Source of the DNA: Microvirga antarctica
GTDB taxonomy: Bacteria; Pseudomonadota; Alphaproteobacteria; Rhizobiales; Beijerinckiaceae
Reading direction: 5' to 3'
Assembly: GCF_017921815.1 (NCBI RefSeq)
Contig: NZ_JAGEMM010000001.1
Location: 62,001 to 126,000 of the forward strand
DNA length: 64,000 nt
The notes under the pieces were generated by a model. That model was not told where the DNA came from and did no database searches. It worked only from the letters and a program-made list of their open reading frames with translations. The position numbers and the translations under genes were made by a program. Shown one piece after another: positions 44,362 to 54,488 of this stretch. Position 1 is the first letter of the stretch, and every line of letters begins with the position of its first letter.

Positions 44362-45111
44362 CTAGTCAGAGACCAGTTGCTGGACACTCCAAAGGCGCTC
44401 TTGAACATCCTGTTCCAAAACCTTGAGCAGTGTCTTCCCGTCTACGGCAAGCAACTTTTGTTTCGTTCTTTCGCGAGGAATCGCGTTGTGCTCCTCGTTA
44501 ACTTCGTGTTCTACGAGAGCGTCCCAGATCAACTCTTCCAAGCGCGTGAACTTCGCTTTCATTTCGGCTGGCATGAAAATTCCGTTCTTCAACAGGTATA
44601 CGTTGAATTCGCGACATGAGGACCTACACTTGTCGAGGTGGTGCCAAAATATCGCTTTTTGGTAGTACTCTAGTTTGTCGTGCGACGCTCTAAGTTCTTC
44701 CCGTTGCGTGCCGGTGAGTGGGCTTCCAGCAAGAAACTCTTCAAGCTGTGGAAGGGTCATTCTGTTGACGTCAGGGTAGCTTCGGAAAGCGCTGGTGAAT
44801 CCCTTAACTGAGCTGTGCGCGTCGATTAAGCGTGCCCATGCCTCTGGAACGACGTCGAATTCCCGCTCGTGAAGCTTTGTTGTCCGATCCATCAATGAGT
44901 TGATCCGAAACCGAAGTTGTTCAAGCTCTTTCTGCTGAGCGTGCTTATAGGCTTGGAGCCGTTCGTCGAATTTTGCGGTCAGCCACCGCTCACCCAAGTA
45001 TCGGAAAAGGCCGTACACAATTATAGATATGCCGCCTCCTGCGACAACTATCGTTCCGGCAGCTGTGGCGAGGGTTGAAAACGCGGCTTGGGCTTGACCG
45101 AGGTAACTCAT
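44362..45111 (-). CDS. membrane-anchored coiled-coil protein, partner of OLD nuclease
   Basis: A 249-residue protein with one N-terminal transmembrane helix (about residues 17-38), a coiled coil (about 48-80, FDERLQAYKHAQQKELEQLR), and a long helical cytoplasmic region. Its ATG overlaps the stop of the upstream ATPase gene (ATGA), so the two proteins are made together. I do not recognise a catalytic motif. It could tether or sense for the nuclease, or be the membrane effector of an abortive-infection pair. Confidence 0.6.
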   Translation of the reverse strand: MSYLGQAQAAFSTLATAAGTIVVAGGGISIIVYGLFRYLGERWLTAKFDERLQAYKHAQQKELEQLRFRINSLMDRTTKLHEREFDVVPEAWARLIDAHSSVKGFTSAFRSYPDVNRMTLPQLEEFLAGSPLTGTQREELRASHDKLEYYQKAIFWHHLDKCRSSCREFNVYLLKNGIFMPAEMKAKFTRLEELIWDALVEHEVNEEHNAIPRERTKQKLLAVDGKTLLKVLEQDVQERLWSVQQLVSD

Positions 45112-47123
45112 AGCGAACTTGGCTTAGCGCGTTTATACTGTAGGTTCACTGAGGAGAACAGCTTCTCAAAAATTTGGAGTGTCGCCTCTGGAATAATCTT
45201 CTCCGGAGAAGAACCCATCTTCGTCATAAACTCGCGCGCGGGTCGCGTTTTATTAAAGGTAAAACCAACATCCGCGAACGCCCCCTCATACTGCTTTACG
45301 ATCCTCGGAACCTGCGGGTTTAATGTCAGCTTCTTGCCTCTTAATTCCTGCTTGTAAGTCTCACGGACGAGAGCATCGTAGACAGTAGCATCTAGCAAAT
45401 CCTCCATATCAGCCTCTCGTTGGTGAGGAAGAGCCTCCGAGACAAGTATTACCGCTCGCTCATGGATCATTCTGGTTGTGACAAGTTCCTTTCGGGCCTC
45501 ATGTCCGGCCTTCTCATCATCGAGCAAAATAATGACGTTAAGCTGCTGTGACGAAAGGAGCGCCACCATATAGGAGATCTTTCCGGCGCCCCCGGCCGGC
45601 GTAATCACTATCTCGGGCTCAAGCGCTATCCTGCCTAAAGATCGCAGGTGGTTGTTGATAGATGAGAGAATCCAGAAATCCGTAATTCCTTCGACCAGTA
45701 ACATCGCGTTCCCGACAAACAGTGTCTGGGAGATACGATACCCCAACGCGGTCTGGAGTGGGAATAGTGTTCGGGAGTCACCCGTTGGATCATTAGTGAC
45801 GGTCGTACCAGTCTTCGGCGAGATGTTTACCGTCCGAACCACACTAATGTCGTCTGGGGGCACCATAAACGGCGAGTGTGTTGTGTAGATGATCTGGTTT
45901 GGAAGATCATGCCGAAAGTGTCTTAGCAGGTCCTCCTGGGATCTCGCATGCAGATACAGCCCTGGTTCATCCAGAAGCAGAATAGCACCATCAGCATTGC
46001 CGCCATCGGTATCGGCGGCAAAGGTGATATGGAACGAAAAAAACCACCTAAATCCACGGCTCCGCTCATCAAGATTTACCTCGACGGGATAGGTCTCGTT
46101 TGGATCGGAAACGAGAGTATCGAGATGTGGACCATCGAGGTTAAAGCGCACCGTCAGTGAGCGATCCTTCCAGAGTCGGCGAATTTCACCTGTTACCAGA
46201 GCGCTTGCCCGGTTGAGGAGCTGACTACGGGTTTCATGATCTTGATTTTGACGCAAGTTATGAAGCATTTGAACTTTGAAATCGGCGACCTTGGCAAGCT
46301 TCTCGAAGTTCTCCTCCGCCGCTGTAAGCGGGGTGTTCTGCCCCCGGTTCTGAATATACTGATCGATATCCTGGTGACCACTTAACTCGGGGAAATCTGA
46401 TACGTAAACAAAAAGCGGCAGCCATTCTGCGACCGCCGATCGAGCCTTTTTGTGTGCATCATCATAGGACGTGATGGTTGCAGCACGCTCCTCCAGTTCA
46501 GCAAGGGCTTCGTCGGCCCCATCACTAAGGATAACTCCAGCTCTCCCAAGTTCTGCACGAAGAGCAGAGGCGTGCTTTGTTGTATTGGTCGCCCAAGATT
46601 TCGCCAGGGTGACAACACAGCTAGCTGCTTTGAAGGCGTCCCAAGCACTCCTCGCAGCAGGGGCCTCACCTTCGCTCGCACGTCCGATTTCCGCGAGGAC
46701 GACCGGATCTAGCTTTCGAATGTTGGCTTTGGCTTCTTTTTCGGTGATGGAAGGAAAGGCAGACCCAATGAGGTTGACCCAAAGCGTCGTGCCATACCAC
46801 CGCCCGACCTCTACCTTTTTGATGGATTGAGCAAAACCAAGTATGTCTGTCAGTTCCGATATTTCATCTTCTGTCAAATCCCAACGCGTGGAAATCACAG
46901 GAGTTGTAGAAGTGCATTCCTCAAGTCGACGATGCCGCGGGAAGTCCTTGATAGGCGACATATCTTTCCGGCCGCCCGGAGGGTTTAGGCTTTGAAGAGC
47001 GAGGAGTAAGTTTGATTTGCCACTTTCATTCCGGCCGACGAGAGATGTTAGCTTGTCCGCTCGAACCCAGCCGCTATCTGTGACGGAACGAAAATTCTCG
47101 ACCTTGAACTCTGTGAGCTTCAT
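45108..47123 (-). CDS. OLD-family ATP-dependent endonuclease (AAA-TOPRIM)
   Basis: A 671-residue protein. The ABC-type ATPase has FKVENFRSVTDSGW, Walker A GRNESGKSN, the signature-like DERSRGFRWFFSF, Walker B AILLLDEPGLYLH and the switch YTTHSPFM. The C-terminal TOPRIM nuclease has LLVEGITDFWIL with its glutamate, LDDEKAG with the acidic pair, and READMEDLLD. OLD nucleases, including GajA of Gabija, cut phage or recombination DNA. Here it pairs not with a helicase but with a membrane protein, and lies next to the integrase. Confidence 0.85.
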   Translation of the reverse strand: MKLTEFKVENFRSVTDSGWVRADKLTSLVGRNESGKSNLLLALQSLNPPGGRKDMSPIKDFPRHRRLEECTSTTPVISTRWDLTEDEISELTDILGFAQSIKKVEVGRWYGTTLWVNLIGSAFPSITEKEAKANIRKLDPVVLAEIGRASEGEAPAARSAWDAFKAASCVVTLAKSWATNTTKHASALRAELGRAGVILSDGADEALAELEERAATITSYDDAHKKARSAVAEWLPLFVYVSDFPELSGHQDIDQYIQNRGQNTPLTAAEENFEKLAKVADFKVQMLHNLRQNQDHETRSQLLNRASALVTGEIRRLWKDRSLTVRFNLDGPHLDTLVSDPNETYPVEVNLDERSRGFRWFFSFHITFAADTDGGNADGAILLLDEPGLYLHARSQEDLLRHFRHDLPNQIIYTTHSPFMVPPDDISVVRTVNISPKTGTTVTNDPTGDSRTLFPLQTALGYRISQTLFVGNAMLLVEGITDFWILSSINNHLRSLGRIALEPEIVITPAGGAGKISYMVALLSSQQLNVIILLDDEKAGHEARKELVTTRMIHERAVILVSEALPHQREADMEDLLDATVYDALVRETYKQELRGKKLTLNPQVPRIVKQYEGAFADVGFTFNKTRPAREFMTKMGSSPEKIIPEATLQIFEKLFSSVNLQYKRAKPSSL

Positions 47124-47843
47124 TTTGTGGCCCTATCCCAGCTGAGCCATAAGATGACGACGCTCATGCAGTGAGTCGAGTGGGGTCGGTGACTCGATTG
47201 TGAAATCCATCCAGGGCGGTCCTGAACTCTTCAGATCACTAACGCTTCGCGAGAACAGGGCCGCGCAGCCGCCAGAAAATCTGGATAGGCGCGTTAGATT
47301 TCAGTGGGTTGGCGTGATTTCGCCCGGATTGGATAGTTCCCAAACGAGCGCTGAGCAATGGTGCGAGGAAGAACAAACTTCCACAGGGGTGTTGCCGCCG
47401 TGTCGCGTCAAATCAGCCGTCGCCTTCTGAAATCGTTGAAAATCTGCCGAATCCCGGACGGGGCGCGTCTCCGGTCGTTCCCTCGCGCAACTAGGTGGCT
47501 GCGGCTGTCGGTTGATCTATTGCCTAGGGGAAAATCAATGCCTGACGAGACTCCGCCAACTTCCGGCGACCCAAACAAACCCGATCGGACCTGTTGAGCC
47601 TGGCTGTGGCCCTTGCCCCGGTTCGGCGAAGCTCGAGAGGAAACGGATTTTCCAAGAGGGTGACGAGCGAGCAAACGGGTGCAAGCGAAGGCGCCTGAAT
47701 GACCAAAACGAGCGCGGCCTCAAGCGGTAACTAGCGGATCTAGAAGCCGGACATCACACTAAGTCACATCCTGTCGGTAAGGACGGCTATTCCTGGTAGG
47801 CAGAGGGAATGTGACTTACCCAAACTGATCAAAATGGCACTAC
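47124..47843. other. 720-bp stretch between nuclease and integrase
   Basis: Several overlapping open frames in both strands, none with domain, ribosome-binding site and coding character together. The promoter of the nuclease operon is expected at 47124-47250. It may include debris of a former gene. Confidence 0.4.
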
Positions 47844-49100
47844 CTATGCTTTTCGAGCTGCGGCGATGTCCACGACAACACCCGGATCCTTCGGCTCAAT
47901 GAAGGTGGCCCAATCTTTCATGAGTGCCCTCCGCTTTTCCAAAGCATCGCCACGACGGTACGCGGCTTCAGTCTCATCCTTCACTACGTGAGCAAGGGCG
48001 AACTCTACCACGTCGCGAGGATAGGCCGTCGTCTCGCCTGCCCAATCTCGGAATGATGACCGAAACCCGTGGGGTGTGGCGTCCGTCACCTTTAGGCGGC
48101 GCAACTGCATTTCCATCGCCATCGTCGAAAGCGGGCGCCCCTGTCTGGAACCGGGGAATACGTAGGCGTCCGGATCATCTGACCCCGGCAGAAGCCCAAC
48201 CTCCTCAAGAATCTCGACGGCTCTACCACTCAGGGGGACCCGATGCTCTCGCTCTGCCTTCATTCGGCCTTCCGGCACGGTCCAGAGCTTCGCTTTGAGG
48301 TCTACTTCGGCCCAGGTCGCACCAAGGGTCTCCCCCGATCGGGCGGCCGTGAGAATGGTGAACTCGAGTGCGCGGGCGGAAATTGACCCAACTTCCCGAA
48401 GTCTCGAGAGGAAAGCCGGAACGTCGTCGTACGGCATGGCCGGATGGTGCCGAACTTTTCGCTTGGTCCTATTGCCTAGGGCGGCCCGCATGATGGGGGT
48501 GAGGGCGGCCGGATTTTTCCCTTCCTCCCTCAGATTCTCTGCCATGGCTGAGTCGAGCACCCGCTCGATCCGACCTCGAACGCGAGAGGCGGTCTCGCGT
48601 TTCGTGTGCCAGATTGGTCGAAGAATCCCGATTACGTCTGCCGATGTGATTTCATCCACGGGCTTGTCCTTGATGGATCCGGCGTAATCGATGAGGGTGT
48701 TTCGCCATTGCTGGCGGTGCTTGGGGTTCTTCCACTCCTCGGCAAGATGGTCCATCAGGACGACGGCGACATTCCAGAAGGTCGGTTTGGCCTTCACCTT
48801 GGAGGCAGATTCCGCCATGGTGCGCTTTGCTGACTTTGCCTCCCGGCGGGAGGTGAGGGGATCGATACCCTTATCCTTCAGCGCGTCGAGAGCAACCGCC
48901 TCTGTCCGGGCGGCCCTGAGCGAAACCTTCGGATACACGCCGAGCCCCATTTCAGACCGTTTGACGCCGATCCTATAGATGAACACCCAACGCTTATTCC
49001 CTTTCGGGTCCACCCGAAGGTAGAGACAGGCGCCATCGGCATGAAGTCCCGCCTCTGTCGCGTTCTTCACGAACATATCGGTTAGGAGGTGTTTCGCCAT
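47844..49100 (-). CDS. P4-type tyrosine integrase
   Basis: A 418-residue integrase with the N-terminal DUF4102 arm-binding domain (LRVDPKGNKRWVFIYRIG) and a core-binding region. The catalytic domain has the first arginine in TAARSGETLGATW, HGFRSSFRDW with the His-x-x-Arg pair, and the region HVVKDETEAAYRRGDALEKR with the tyrosine nucleophile. It is transcribed away from the tRNA-Ser it targets and is responsible for integrating the island. Confidence 0.93.
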   Translation of the reverse strand: MAKHLLTDMFVKNATEAGLHADGACLYLRVDPKGNKRWVFIYRIGVKRSEMGLGVYPKVSLRAARTEAVALDALKDKGIDPLTSRREAKSAKRTMAESASKVKAKPTFWNVAVVLMDHLAEEWKNPKHRQQWRNTLIDYAGSIKDKPVDEITSADVIGILRPIWHTKRETASRVRGRIERVLDSAMAENLREEGKNPAALTPIMRAALGNRTKRKVRHHPAMPYDDVPAFLSRLREVGSISARALEFTILTAARSGETLGATWAEVDLKAKLWTVPEGRMKAEREHRVPLSGRAVEILEEVGLLPGSDDPDAYVFPGSRQGRPLSTMAMEMQLRRLKVTDATPHGFRSSFRDWAGETTAYPRDVVEFALAHVVKDETEAAYRRGDALEKRRALMKDWATFIEPKDPGVVVDIAAARKA

Positions 49101-49131
49101 GACTTATCCAGATGGGACCCGGCAACCAGAG

Positions 49132-49192
49132 CCCTAACCGAGAGGATGCGAATCGCCAGTTCCAAGTCCAACCCTAACCGAAAACCCTAACC
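49132..49192. repeat. candidate integrase arm sites, right
   Basis: CCCTAACC occurs at 49132-49139, 49172-49179 and 49185-49192, between the integrase gene and the att core. The motif recurs near the left end (24605-24624), as expected for arm-type integrase sites. Confidence 0.55.
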
Positions 49193-49314
49193 AGTTTCTT
49201 GGCTTTTGAAAGGTCGCGGCGAACGTGCGCGAACAGAAACGGACGCTAAGCCTTCGATTTTGCGGAATTTTTGTGGATAATGGCGATCACTGGCGAACGC
49301 ACTAAAATAGCGTT

Positions 49315-49329
49315 CTGGCGGAAGGGGTG
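49315..49329. repeat. right attachment site (att core)
   Basis: CTGGCGGAAGGGGTG, identical to 24538-24552, covering the tRNA-Ser acceptor 3' strand and encoded CCA. Confidence 0.8.
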
Positions 49330-49405
49330 GGATTCGAACCCACGGTGGGCTTGCACCCACGGCGGTTTTCAAGACCGCTGCCTTAAACCACTCGGCCACC
49401 CTTCC
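49319..49405 (-). tRNA. tRNA-Ser(TGA)
   Basis: Acceptor GGAAGGG pairs with CCCTTCC. The anticodon loop carries TGA (49371-49369). A long variable arm with a TGGGTG/CACCC-type stem and the T-loop GGTTCGAATC mark a class II serine tRNA. CCA is encoded at 49318-49316. The 3' end is the integration target of the island. Confidence 0.95.
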
Positions 49406-50043
49406 AGCACAGTGCGAGCGAGTGCCTGTCTATGGTGGGTTCACCGGCGTAGTCAACCGCAAGCTTAAGTCAGCCTCCGACAGGTTTTTGCTTCCGCAGG
49501 TCGATGGGGGTGCACGGGTGACGGAAGCAGATCGAAGCGATTCTTGAATGTGGCAGCATGTGGCTTCCGTGGGGCAGGTGTGGCTGAAAGGCGTCAGTCG
49601 GCGAAAAACAGAGGCGATGAGCGCCGCAAGCGACAGGGATCGTGAGACACGGTTAAGGCGCGCTTTCGTTTGGTTCATGAGTTCAGCCAAAACGCTGCTA
49701 AAGAATCGGTGCTTCGGCGATTAACGCCCGCTAAGTTCTTGTTCTAACGATATTTTACTCCTGCCTCATTTCTCTTTGCGGAACCGGAGGGTCGCAGCAG
49801 ACAGGTGGTGGCGGGCAGAGGCCGGCAAAGGCCTTCATCGTTGACTGTTCTCGCATCTGACTTTCAAAACGTCCGTTATCCACCTGAAAAATCATCATCT
49901 TTACTATAACTGCAACCTTACGGTCGTTCCCTGGCCCTTACGTTGACAACTCCATGCCTTTCATCTCCTTTTAGCCTCTGGACGGCCACGCATGGGGCTA
50001 TTCCGAAGTTGCGAAACTGGCCGTCTATTGGGCGGGCAAGGGG
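49406..50043. other. intergenic between tRNA-Ser and rlpA
   Basis: Holds the tRNA promoter side and the promoter region of the RlpA gene; an AT-rich segment TACTATAACT lies near 49900-49915 and TTGACA at 49943-49948. A frame on the minus strand (49430-49690) has no coding support. Confidence 0.4.
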
Positions 50044-51081
50044 ATGCAAACCAAGATGCTTTCAGAACGCGCCGAACCGAGAACCGGTCAGACCCGCTCC
50101 ATTGCTGCCTGCCGCTGGTCCCCTCTCGTCCGCCTCGCAGGCGTTACTGCCATTGCGCTGATGGCCGCAAACTGCTCATCCAATATGCAAGGCGGCATCG
50201 ACCCCAAATACGGCGTCGCGCCAAGCCCGCGTGTGGTTCGTGACGGCGACCCTGTGCCGAAGGGCGGCGGCCGCGAGCAGCTGGGAAAGCCCTATACCGT
50301 TGCGGGCCGGACCTACGTTCCGAGTGCAAACCCCAATTACAAGAGCGAGGGCCTCGCGTCCTGGTACGGATCGAATTTCCACGGGCGCCGCACCGCGAAC
50401 GGGGAGGTGTTTGATCGGGGCTCGGTCGCCGCCGCCCACACGACCATGCCGCTTCCCAGCTATGCGCGGGTTACCAACGTCCAGAACGGCTACTCGATGA
50501 TCGTACGCGTGAACGATCGCGGACCCTTCCACGGGAACCGGATCATCGACGTTTCCGAGCGGGCTGCCACCGCACTCGGCTTCAAGAATCAGGGCACCGC
50601 GCGTGTCCGGGTCGACTATGTCGGCCGCGCTTCGACCAATGGCAGCGACGATCGGATTCTGCTCTCCAGCTTGCGGACAGACGGGCTGCCGGCCGCGCTG
50701 ACCAATACGCTGCCGACGATGCTTGCAGACGCGACGCCGCGCCCGGCCCCCATGCGCGAGGCGACTGTCGCGCGGGCTCCTGAGGCTGTCGAGCAAGCCG
50801 AGCCGGTCCAATCCTTCGCCTCCCAGCGTGTCGCCACGGCTGCCGACCCTGTGAACACGTCGATGGCCCGTTCCGCACCGCTTCCTCCGGAGCGCCCCTT
50901 TGATCTTGGGACCATTCCGAGCGCTGCTACGCCGGTCCGCGTGAGCGCCGTGTCAACGGGCGCTGGCCAGGCACGATCAACAGTAGCCGGCTTGTATTAT
51001 GCTGAGACAGAGACGTCTCGGGCTATGCAGAAGGGCAGCGGGTTCGTGTCTCTTGACCGTTCGAAATTCCTGACGCGCTAG
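50044..51081 (+). CDS. rlpA: RlpA-family septal ring lytic transglycosylase
   Basis: A 345-residue cell-envelope protein. A hydrophobic leader ends LMAANC, a non-standard lipobox with Asn before Cys. The double-psi beta-barrel domain (about residues 95-195) has EGLASWYGSNFHGRRTANGE, then MPLPSYARVTN, RVNDRGPFHGNRIIDVSERA. RlpA proteins cleave denuded glycan strands at the septum. The C-terminal part is low-complexity and no SPOR domain is visible. It precedes the carboxypeptidase, as often in this order. Confidence 0.88.
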   Translation: MQTKMLSERAEPRTGQTRSIAACRWSPLVRLAGVTAIALMAANCSSNMQGGIDPKYGVAPSPRVVRDGDPVPKGGGREQLGKPYTVAGRTYVPSANPNYKSEGLASWYGSNFHGRRTANGEVFDRGSVAAAHTTMPLPSYARVTNVQNGYSMIVRVNDRGPFHGNRIIDVSERAATALGFKNQGTARVRVDYVGRASTNGSDDRILLSSLRTDGLPAALTNTLPTMLADATPRPAPMREATVARAPEAVEQAEPVQSFASQRVATAADPVNTSMARSAPLPPERPFDLGTIPSAATPVRVSAVSTGAGQARSTVAGLYYAETETSRAMQKGSGFVSLDRSKFLTR

Positions 51082-51501
51082 GGACAGCGTCAACTGCCAG
51101 GACCGATGCCGCAGGCGAGGGCCTGCGCAGCCTTCAACTGATATGCCGTTGAGGATATCAGGACTGTAAGGCCTCGGTTGCTGTCGGGCGCGCAGGGTTT
51201 GATTCATCGACAGTTGAAGACAGGCACCCTGCAGGAGCGGGGCGTCGTCAACTTGCGCCCTTCGTTCCCTGGCAGCTGGCCGTATTCGGCGGAAAACAAG
51301 CCCTCACTGCGGCTCGATCAACCATGCGGCGCGGATTCGCGCGCCCTCGTTCGAGGACCATTTCGGCCTCACTTGCTCGTGTGCGCCCCCCGTGTGAGCC
51401 ACCGCACCGAGCTCTCTGACGTTTCCGATCTGCCAAGAAGCGTTGCCTTGAAGCGCCGCTGGCATGCTACAGATTCAAACTCTCCTAACGGAAGAGTTGG
51501 C
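51082..51501. other. intergenic before the carboxypeptidase
   Basis: A 7-bp hairpin (51110-51116/51121-51127) follows rlpA. An open frame from 51178 runs into the next gene, but the signal peptide and ribosome-binding site place the true start at 51502. Confidence 0.5.
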
Positions 51502-52719
51502 ATGTCTGGCAAGCGACGCATTTCAGGGCTTTGGACGTTGATCGGGCTAGGTTTTCTCAGCTCCGGTGTACTGGCTGCCGGAATCGCCAGCGGCGCTTCT
51601 GCCCAATCGTTTCAGACGACCGCGCCAACGGCAATTCTGATGGACGCGGACACACGGGCAGTTCTGTTCGAAAAGGGCGCCGATGATCTGGTGGCCCCGG
51701 CAAGCATGGCAAAGATCATGACGGCCGAGGTCGTCTTCAACGCCCTGAAGGCGGGTCGCCTCACCATGGACAGCGAGTTCACGATTTCGGTCAATGCGTG
51801 GAAGAAGGGCGGGGCAGGGTCCGGCGGATCGGCGATGTTCGCCAAAGTGAACACGATGGTGCGCCTGGAGGACCTCCTCCGTGGTCTGATCATCCAATCG
51901 GGAAATGATGCCGCGATCGCCATAGCGGAGGGAATCTCGGGGACGGAAGAGAACTTCGCGCGGCTGATGAACGAGCGGGCGCGCCAGATTGGCCTGACGA
52001 AATCGAATTTCCGTAACGCGACGGGCTATGGGGAGCCGGACCAGAAGGTCACGGTCCGCGACCTCGCCAAGCTCTCACTCTTCGTCATCGAAACCTATCC
52101 CGACTATTATAAAATGTTCGGCGAGCGCGAATTCACCTGGAACAAGATCCGTCAGTTGAACCGCAATCCTTTGCTGGCGATGGATATCGGCGCGGACGGC
52201 TTGAAAACCGGCAATGTCGACGAGTCGGGCTTCGGGCTTTCAGGCTCCGCGGTCCAGAACGGGCAGCGCCTCATCGTGGTCGTGAATGGCATGAAGACCG
52301 CCCGCGACCGGGCGACGGAATCGCGCAAGCTCCTTGAATGGGGGTTTCGGTCGTTCGAGCAATTCGCGCTGTTTGCGCCGGGTCAGGTCGTCGGCGAGGC
52401 ACAGGTCTTCGGTGGGGACCAACGTTCCATCCCGCTTGTCGCCGAGCGACCGGTTCGTGTACTCGTTCATCGGGGAGAGGGCGACCGGCTCTCGGCCCGC
52501 ATCATCTATCAGGGCCCCTTGCGGGCCCCCATCAAGAAGGGCACGCAAGTGGCCCGGATCGAAGTCAACCGCGGCGACACGAAAGCCCTCGACATGCCAC
52601 TTTTCGCTAACGAGGATGTGGCAGTCGGGACCATGCGGCAGCGGGCCTTCGACGGTCTTCTGGAGATCAGCACCGGGTGGGTCCGGCGCGCGGTCTCGGA
52701 CGTGTTCAGCGGGATCTGA
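51502..52719 (+). CDS. D-alanyl-D-alanine carboxypeptidase (PBP5/DacC-like)
   Basis: A 405-residue S11 peptidase. The signal peptide (about 1-34, ASAQ end) is followed by the catalytic motifs SMAK (SxxK), SGN (SxN) and KTG (LKTGN). A C-terminal PBP5-like domain follows at about residues 285-375, with an amphipathic anchor at the end. It removes the terminal D-alanine of peptidoglycan stem peptides. Its stop overlaps the start of tmk (TGATG), heading the conserved cluster. Confidence 0.92.
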   Translation: MSGKRRISGLWTLIGLGFLSSGVLAAGIASGASAQSFQTTAPTAILMDADTRAVLFEKGADDLVAPASMAKIMTAEVVFNALKAGRLTMDSEFTISVNAWKKGGAGSGGSAMFAKVNTMVRLEDLLRGLIIQSGNDAAIAIAEGISGTEENFARLMNERARQIGLTKSNFRNATGYGEPDQKVTVRDLAKLSLFVIETYPDYYKMFGEREFTWNKIRQLNRNPLLAMDIGADGLKTGNVDESGFGLSGSAVQNGQRLIVVVNGMKTARDRATESRKLLEWGFRSFEQFALFAPGQVVGEAQVFGGDQRSIPLVAERPVRVLVHRGEGDRLSARIIYQGPLRAPIKKGTQVARIEVNRGDTKALDMPLFANEDVAVGTMRQRAFDGLLEISTGWVRRAVSDVFSGI

Positions 52720-53393
52720 TGGCGGGAAAGTTCATAACGTTCGAAGGCGGGGAGGGCGCGGGCAAATCCACGCAGATTGCGCGCCTGAAAAGCCGTCTCG
52801 AACGCATGGGAAAGACAATCCTGGCAACACGCGAGCCCGGTGGTTCGCCCTATGCGGAGGACATCCGCGCGTTCATCCTAGCAGGGAATGCGAAGCCCCT
52901 GGGAGCCTTTGCCGAAGCCTTGCTGTTCACCGCTGCCCGGATCGATCACATCGACCACACCATCGCCCCGGCGCTGCGGGCTGAGACGCATGTACTGTGC
53001 GACCGTTTCGCCGATTCCACCCGTGCCTATCAGGGTGCGTCGGGGGAGGTGGAACCGGCGCTGATCCGGAGTCTGGAGCGCGCTGCCCTTAACGGATTGC
53101 GGCCCGATCTCACCCTCATCCTCGATCTGCCGCCGGAAACGGGGTTGGCCCGGGCGGGGGCCCGGCGCGAGACGAGGAGCGAGGAGATCGACCGGTTCGA
53201 GGCCGAAGATCTCACATTCCACCGCAAGCTTCGCGAGACGTTTCTGGCGATTGCGCGGACAGAGCCGGACAGGTGCGCGGTCATCGACGCTGACCGCTCG
53301 GCGGATGATGTGGAAGGAGCAATCTGGGAGATTGTGAGTTCCCAGTTGCCGCGCCTTGCCGGCCAGCGCGAGAGGAATGCGGATGTCGCGTGA
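52719..53393 (+). CDS. tmk: thymidylate kinase
   Basis: A 224-residue dTMP kinase: P-loop FEGGEGAGKST, the DRX-type motif CDRFADSTRAYQG and TREPGGSPYAEDIR. It phosphorylates dTMP to dTDP. It overlaps both neighbours and is co-transcribed with holB, the usual alphaproteobacterial order. Confidence 0.95.
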   Translation: MAGKFITFEGGEGAGKSTQIARLKSRLERMGKTILATREPGGSPYAEDIRAFILAGNAKPLGAFAEALLFTAARIDHIDHTIAPALRAETHVLCDRFADSTRAYQGASGEVEPALIRSLERAALNGLRPDLTLILDLPPETGLARAGARRETRSEEIDRFEAEDLTFHRKLRETFLAIARTEPDRCAVIDADRSADDVEGAIWEIVSSQLPRLAGQRERNADVA

Positions 53394-54444
53394 TGCAGGC
53401 GAAGCCGAGCCGGACGGATTTGCGGGGGCCCCGCACCCCCGCGAGAACTTTGCCTTTTTCGGCCACGGGGAGGGCGAGGCGGCCTTTCTCGATGGTTTGC
53501 GGGATGGGCGCCTGCACCATGCCTGGCTCATCGGCGGGCCTCAGGGGATCGGAAAAGCGACCCTTGCCTATAGGGTTGCCCGGGCTCTGCTGGACCCTGT
53601 CAAAAGCCATGATCGATCCATCCAGACCCTCGACTGTTCGCCGGATTCGCGGGTCGGCCGTCAGGTCGCGGTCCTCTCGCATCCCAATCTCGCAGTGCTT
53701 CGCCGAGCCCCGGCGACTGACAAGAAAGCCGCTACCACAACTATCCCGGTCGAGGCGGTCCGCAAGGCGCTCAGCATGTTCGGCTCGACGGCGGCCGATG
53801 GCGGCTATCGGGTCTGTATCGTCGACAGCGCCGAGGATTTGACAGTCGCCAGTGCGAACGCATTGCTGAAGGTCGTCGAGGAACCGCCCCCGCGCTCGAT
53901 CTTTCTGATTGTGAGCCATGCGCCGCAACGGGTGCTTCCCACGATCCGCTCCCGTTGCCGACGGTTGCTGCTGCGGCCGCTCGGGGCGGCCGACATCGCT
54001 GCCTCGATCGACGCGATCGGGCCGCCCTGGACCGATGTGCCGGCGGCGGTCATGAACGAAGCGATGCAGCTAGGGGAGGGCTCCGTCCGGCGGACGCTCG
54101 ATCTCATGGACGCCGATAAGGTCGCCTTCATCGGCCAGGTTCAGGGAATTCTCGACCGCCTGCCCGGTTCCGATCCGAAACAGGTTCTCGCACTGAGCGA
54201 GAGCCTTGCTCGACGGGATGCACAAGACAACTACGAGCTTGCCCTGGATACGGTGGAACGCTGGGTGTCTCGGCGTTTGCAGGAGGGCGCCAGCCTGGGC
54301 GCTGCCCGCCTTGCGCCGCTGGTAGAGGTGTGTGACAAGATCGCCCGGAAAGCGCGCGAGATCGACGTTTATAATCTCGACCGTCGCCCTCTCATCCTCG
54401 GACTGTTCGACGATCTGGCGGATGCCGTGCGACGAACCGCCTGA
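53383..54444 (+). CDS. holB: DNA polymerase III subunit delta'
   Basis: A 353-residue clamp-loader subunit of the AAA+ fold. The degenerate P-loop [31 protein letters not shown] (Walker B-like), [16 protein letters not shown] and the SRC motif TIRSRCRRL identify it. ATG 53383 is preferred over 53377 because of the spacing from GAGAGGA. It overlaps the end of tmk by 11 bases. Confidence 0.93.
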   Translation: MSRDAGEAEPDGFAGAPHPRENFAFFGHGEGEAAFLDGLRDGRLHHAWLIGGPQGIGKATLAYRVARALLDPVKSHDRSIQTLDCSPDSRVGRQVAVLSHPNLAVLRRAPATDKKAATTTIPVEAVRKALSMFGSTAADGGYRVCIVDSAEDLTVASANALLKVVEEPPPRSIFLIVSHAPQRVLPTIRSRCRRLLLRPLGAADIAASIDAIGPPWTDVPAAVMNEAMQLGEGSVRRTLDLMDADKVAFIGQVQGILDRLPGSDPKQVLALSESLARRDAQDNYELALDTVERWVSRRLQEGASLGAARLAPLVEVCDKIARKAREIDVYNLDRRPLILGLFDDLADAVRRTA

Positions 54445-54488
54445 TGGCTGTACGCACTCACGCCTCAGATCGACACCAAGGTTGCCCC

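Noticed and set aside
47408..47730. several short frames between the nuclease and the integrase
   Set aside because: Frames on both strands overlap with no ribosome-binding site, domain or coding bias; the 19-codon frame at 47538 is too short to support.
49430..49690. 86-residue minus-strand frame after tRNA-Ser
   Set aside because: Codon content looks random, no ribosome-binding site, and serine/arginine-rich composition is typical of a non-coding frame.
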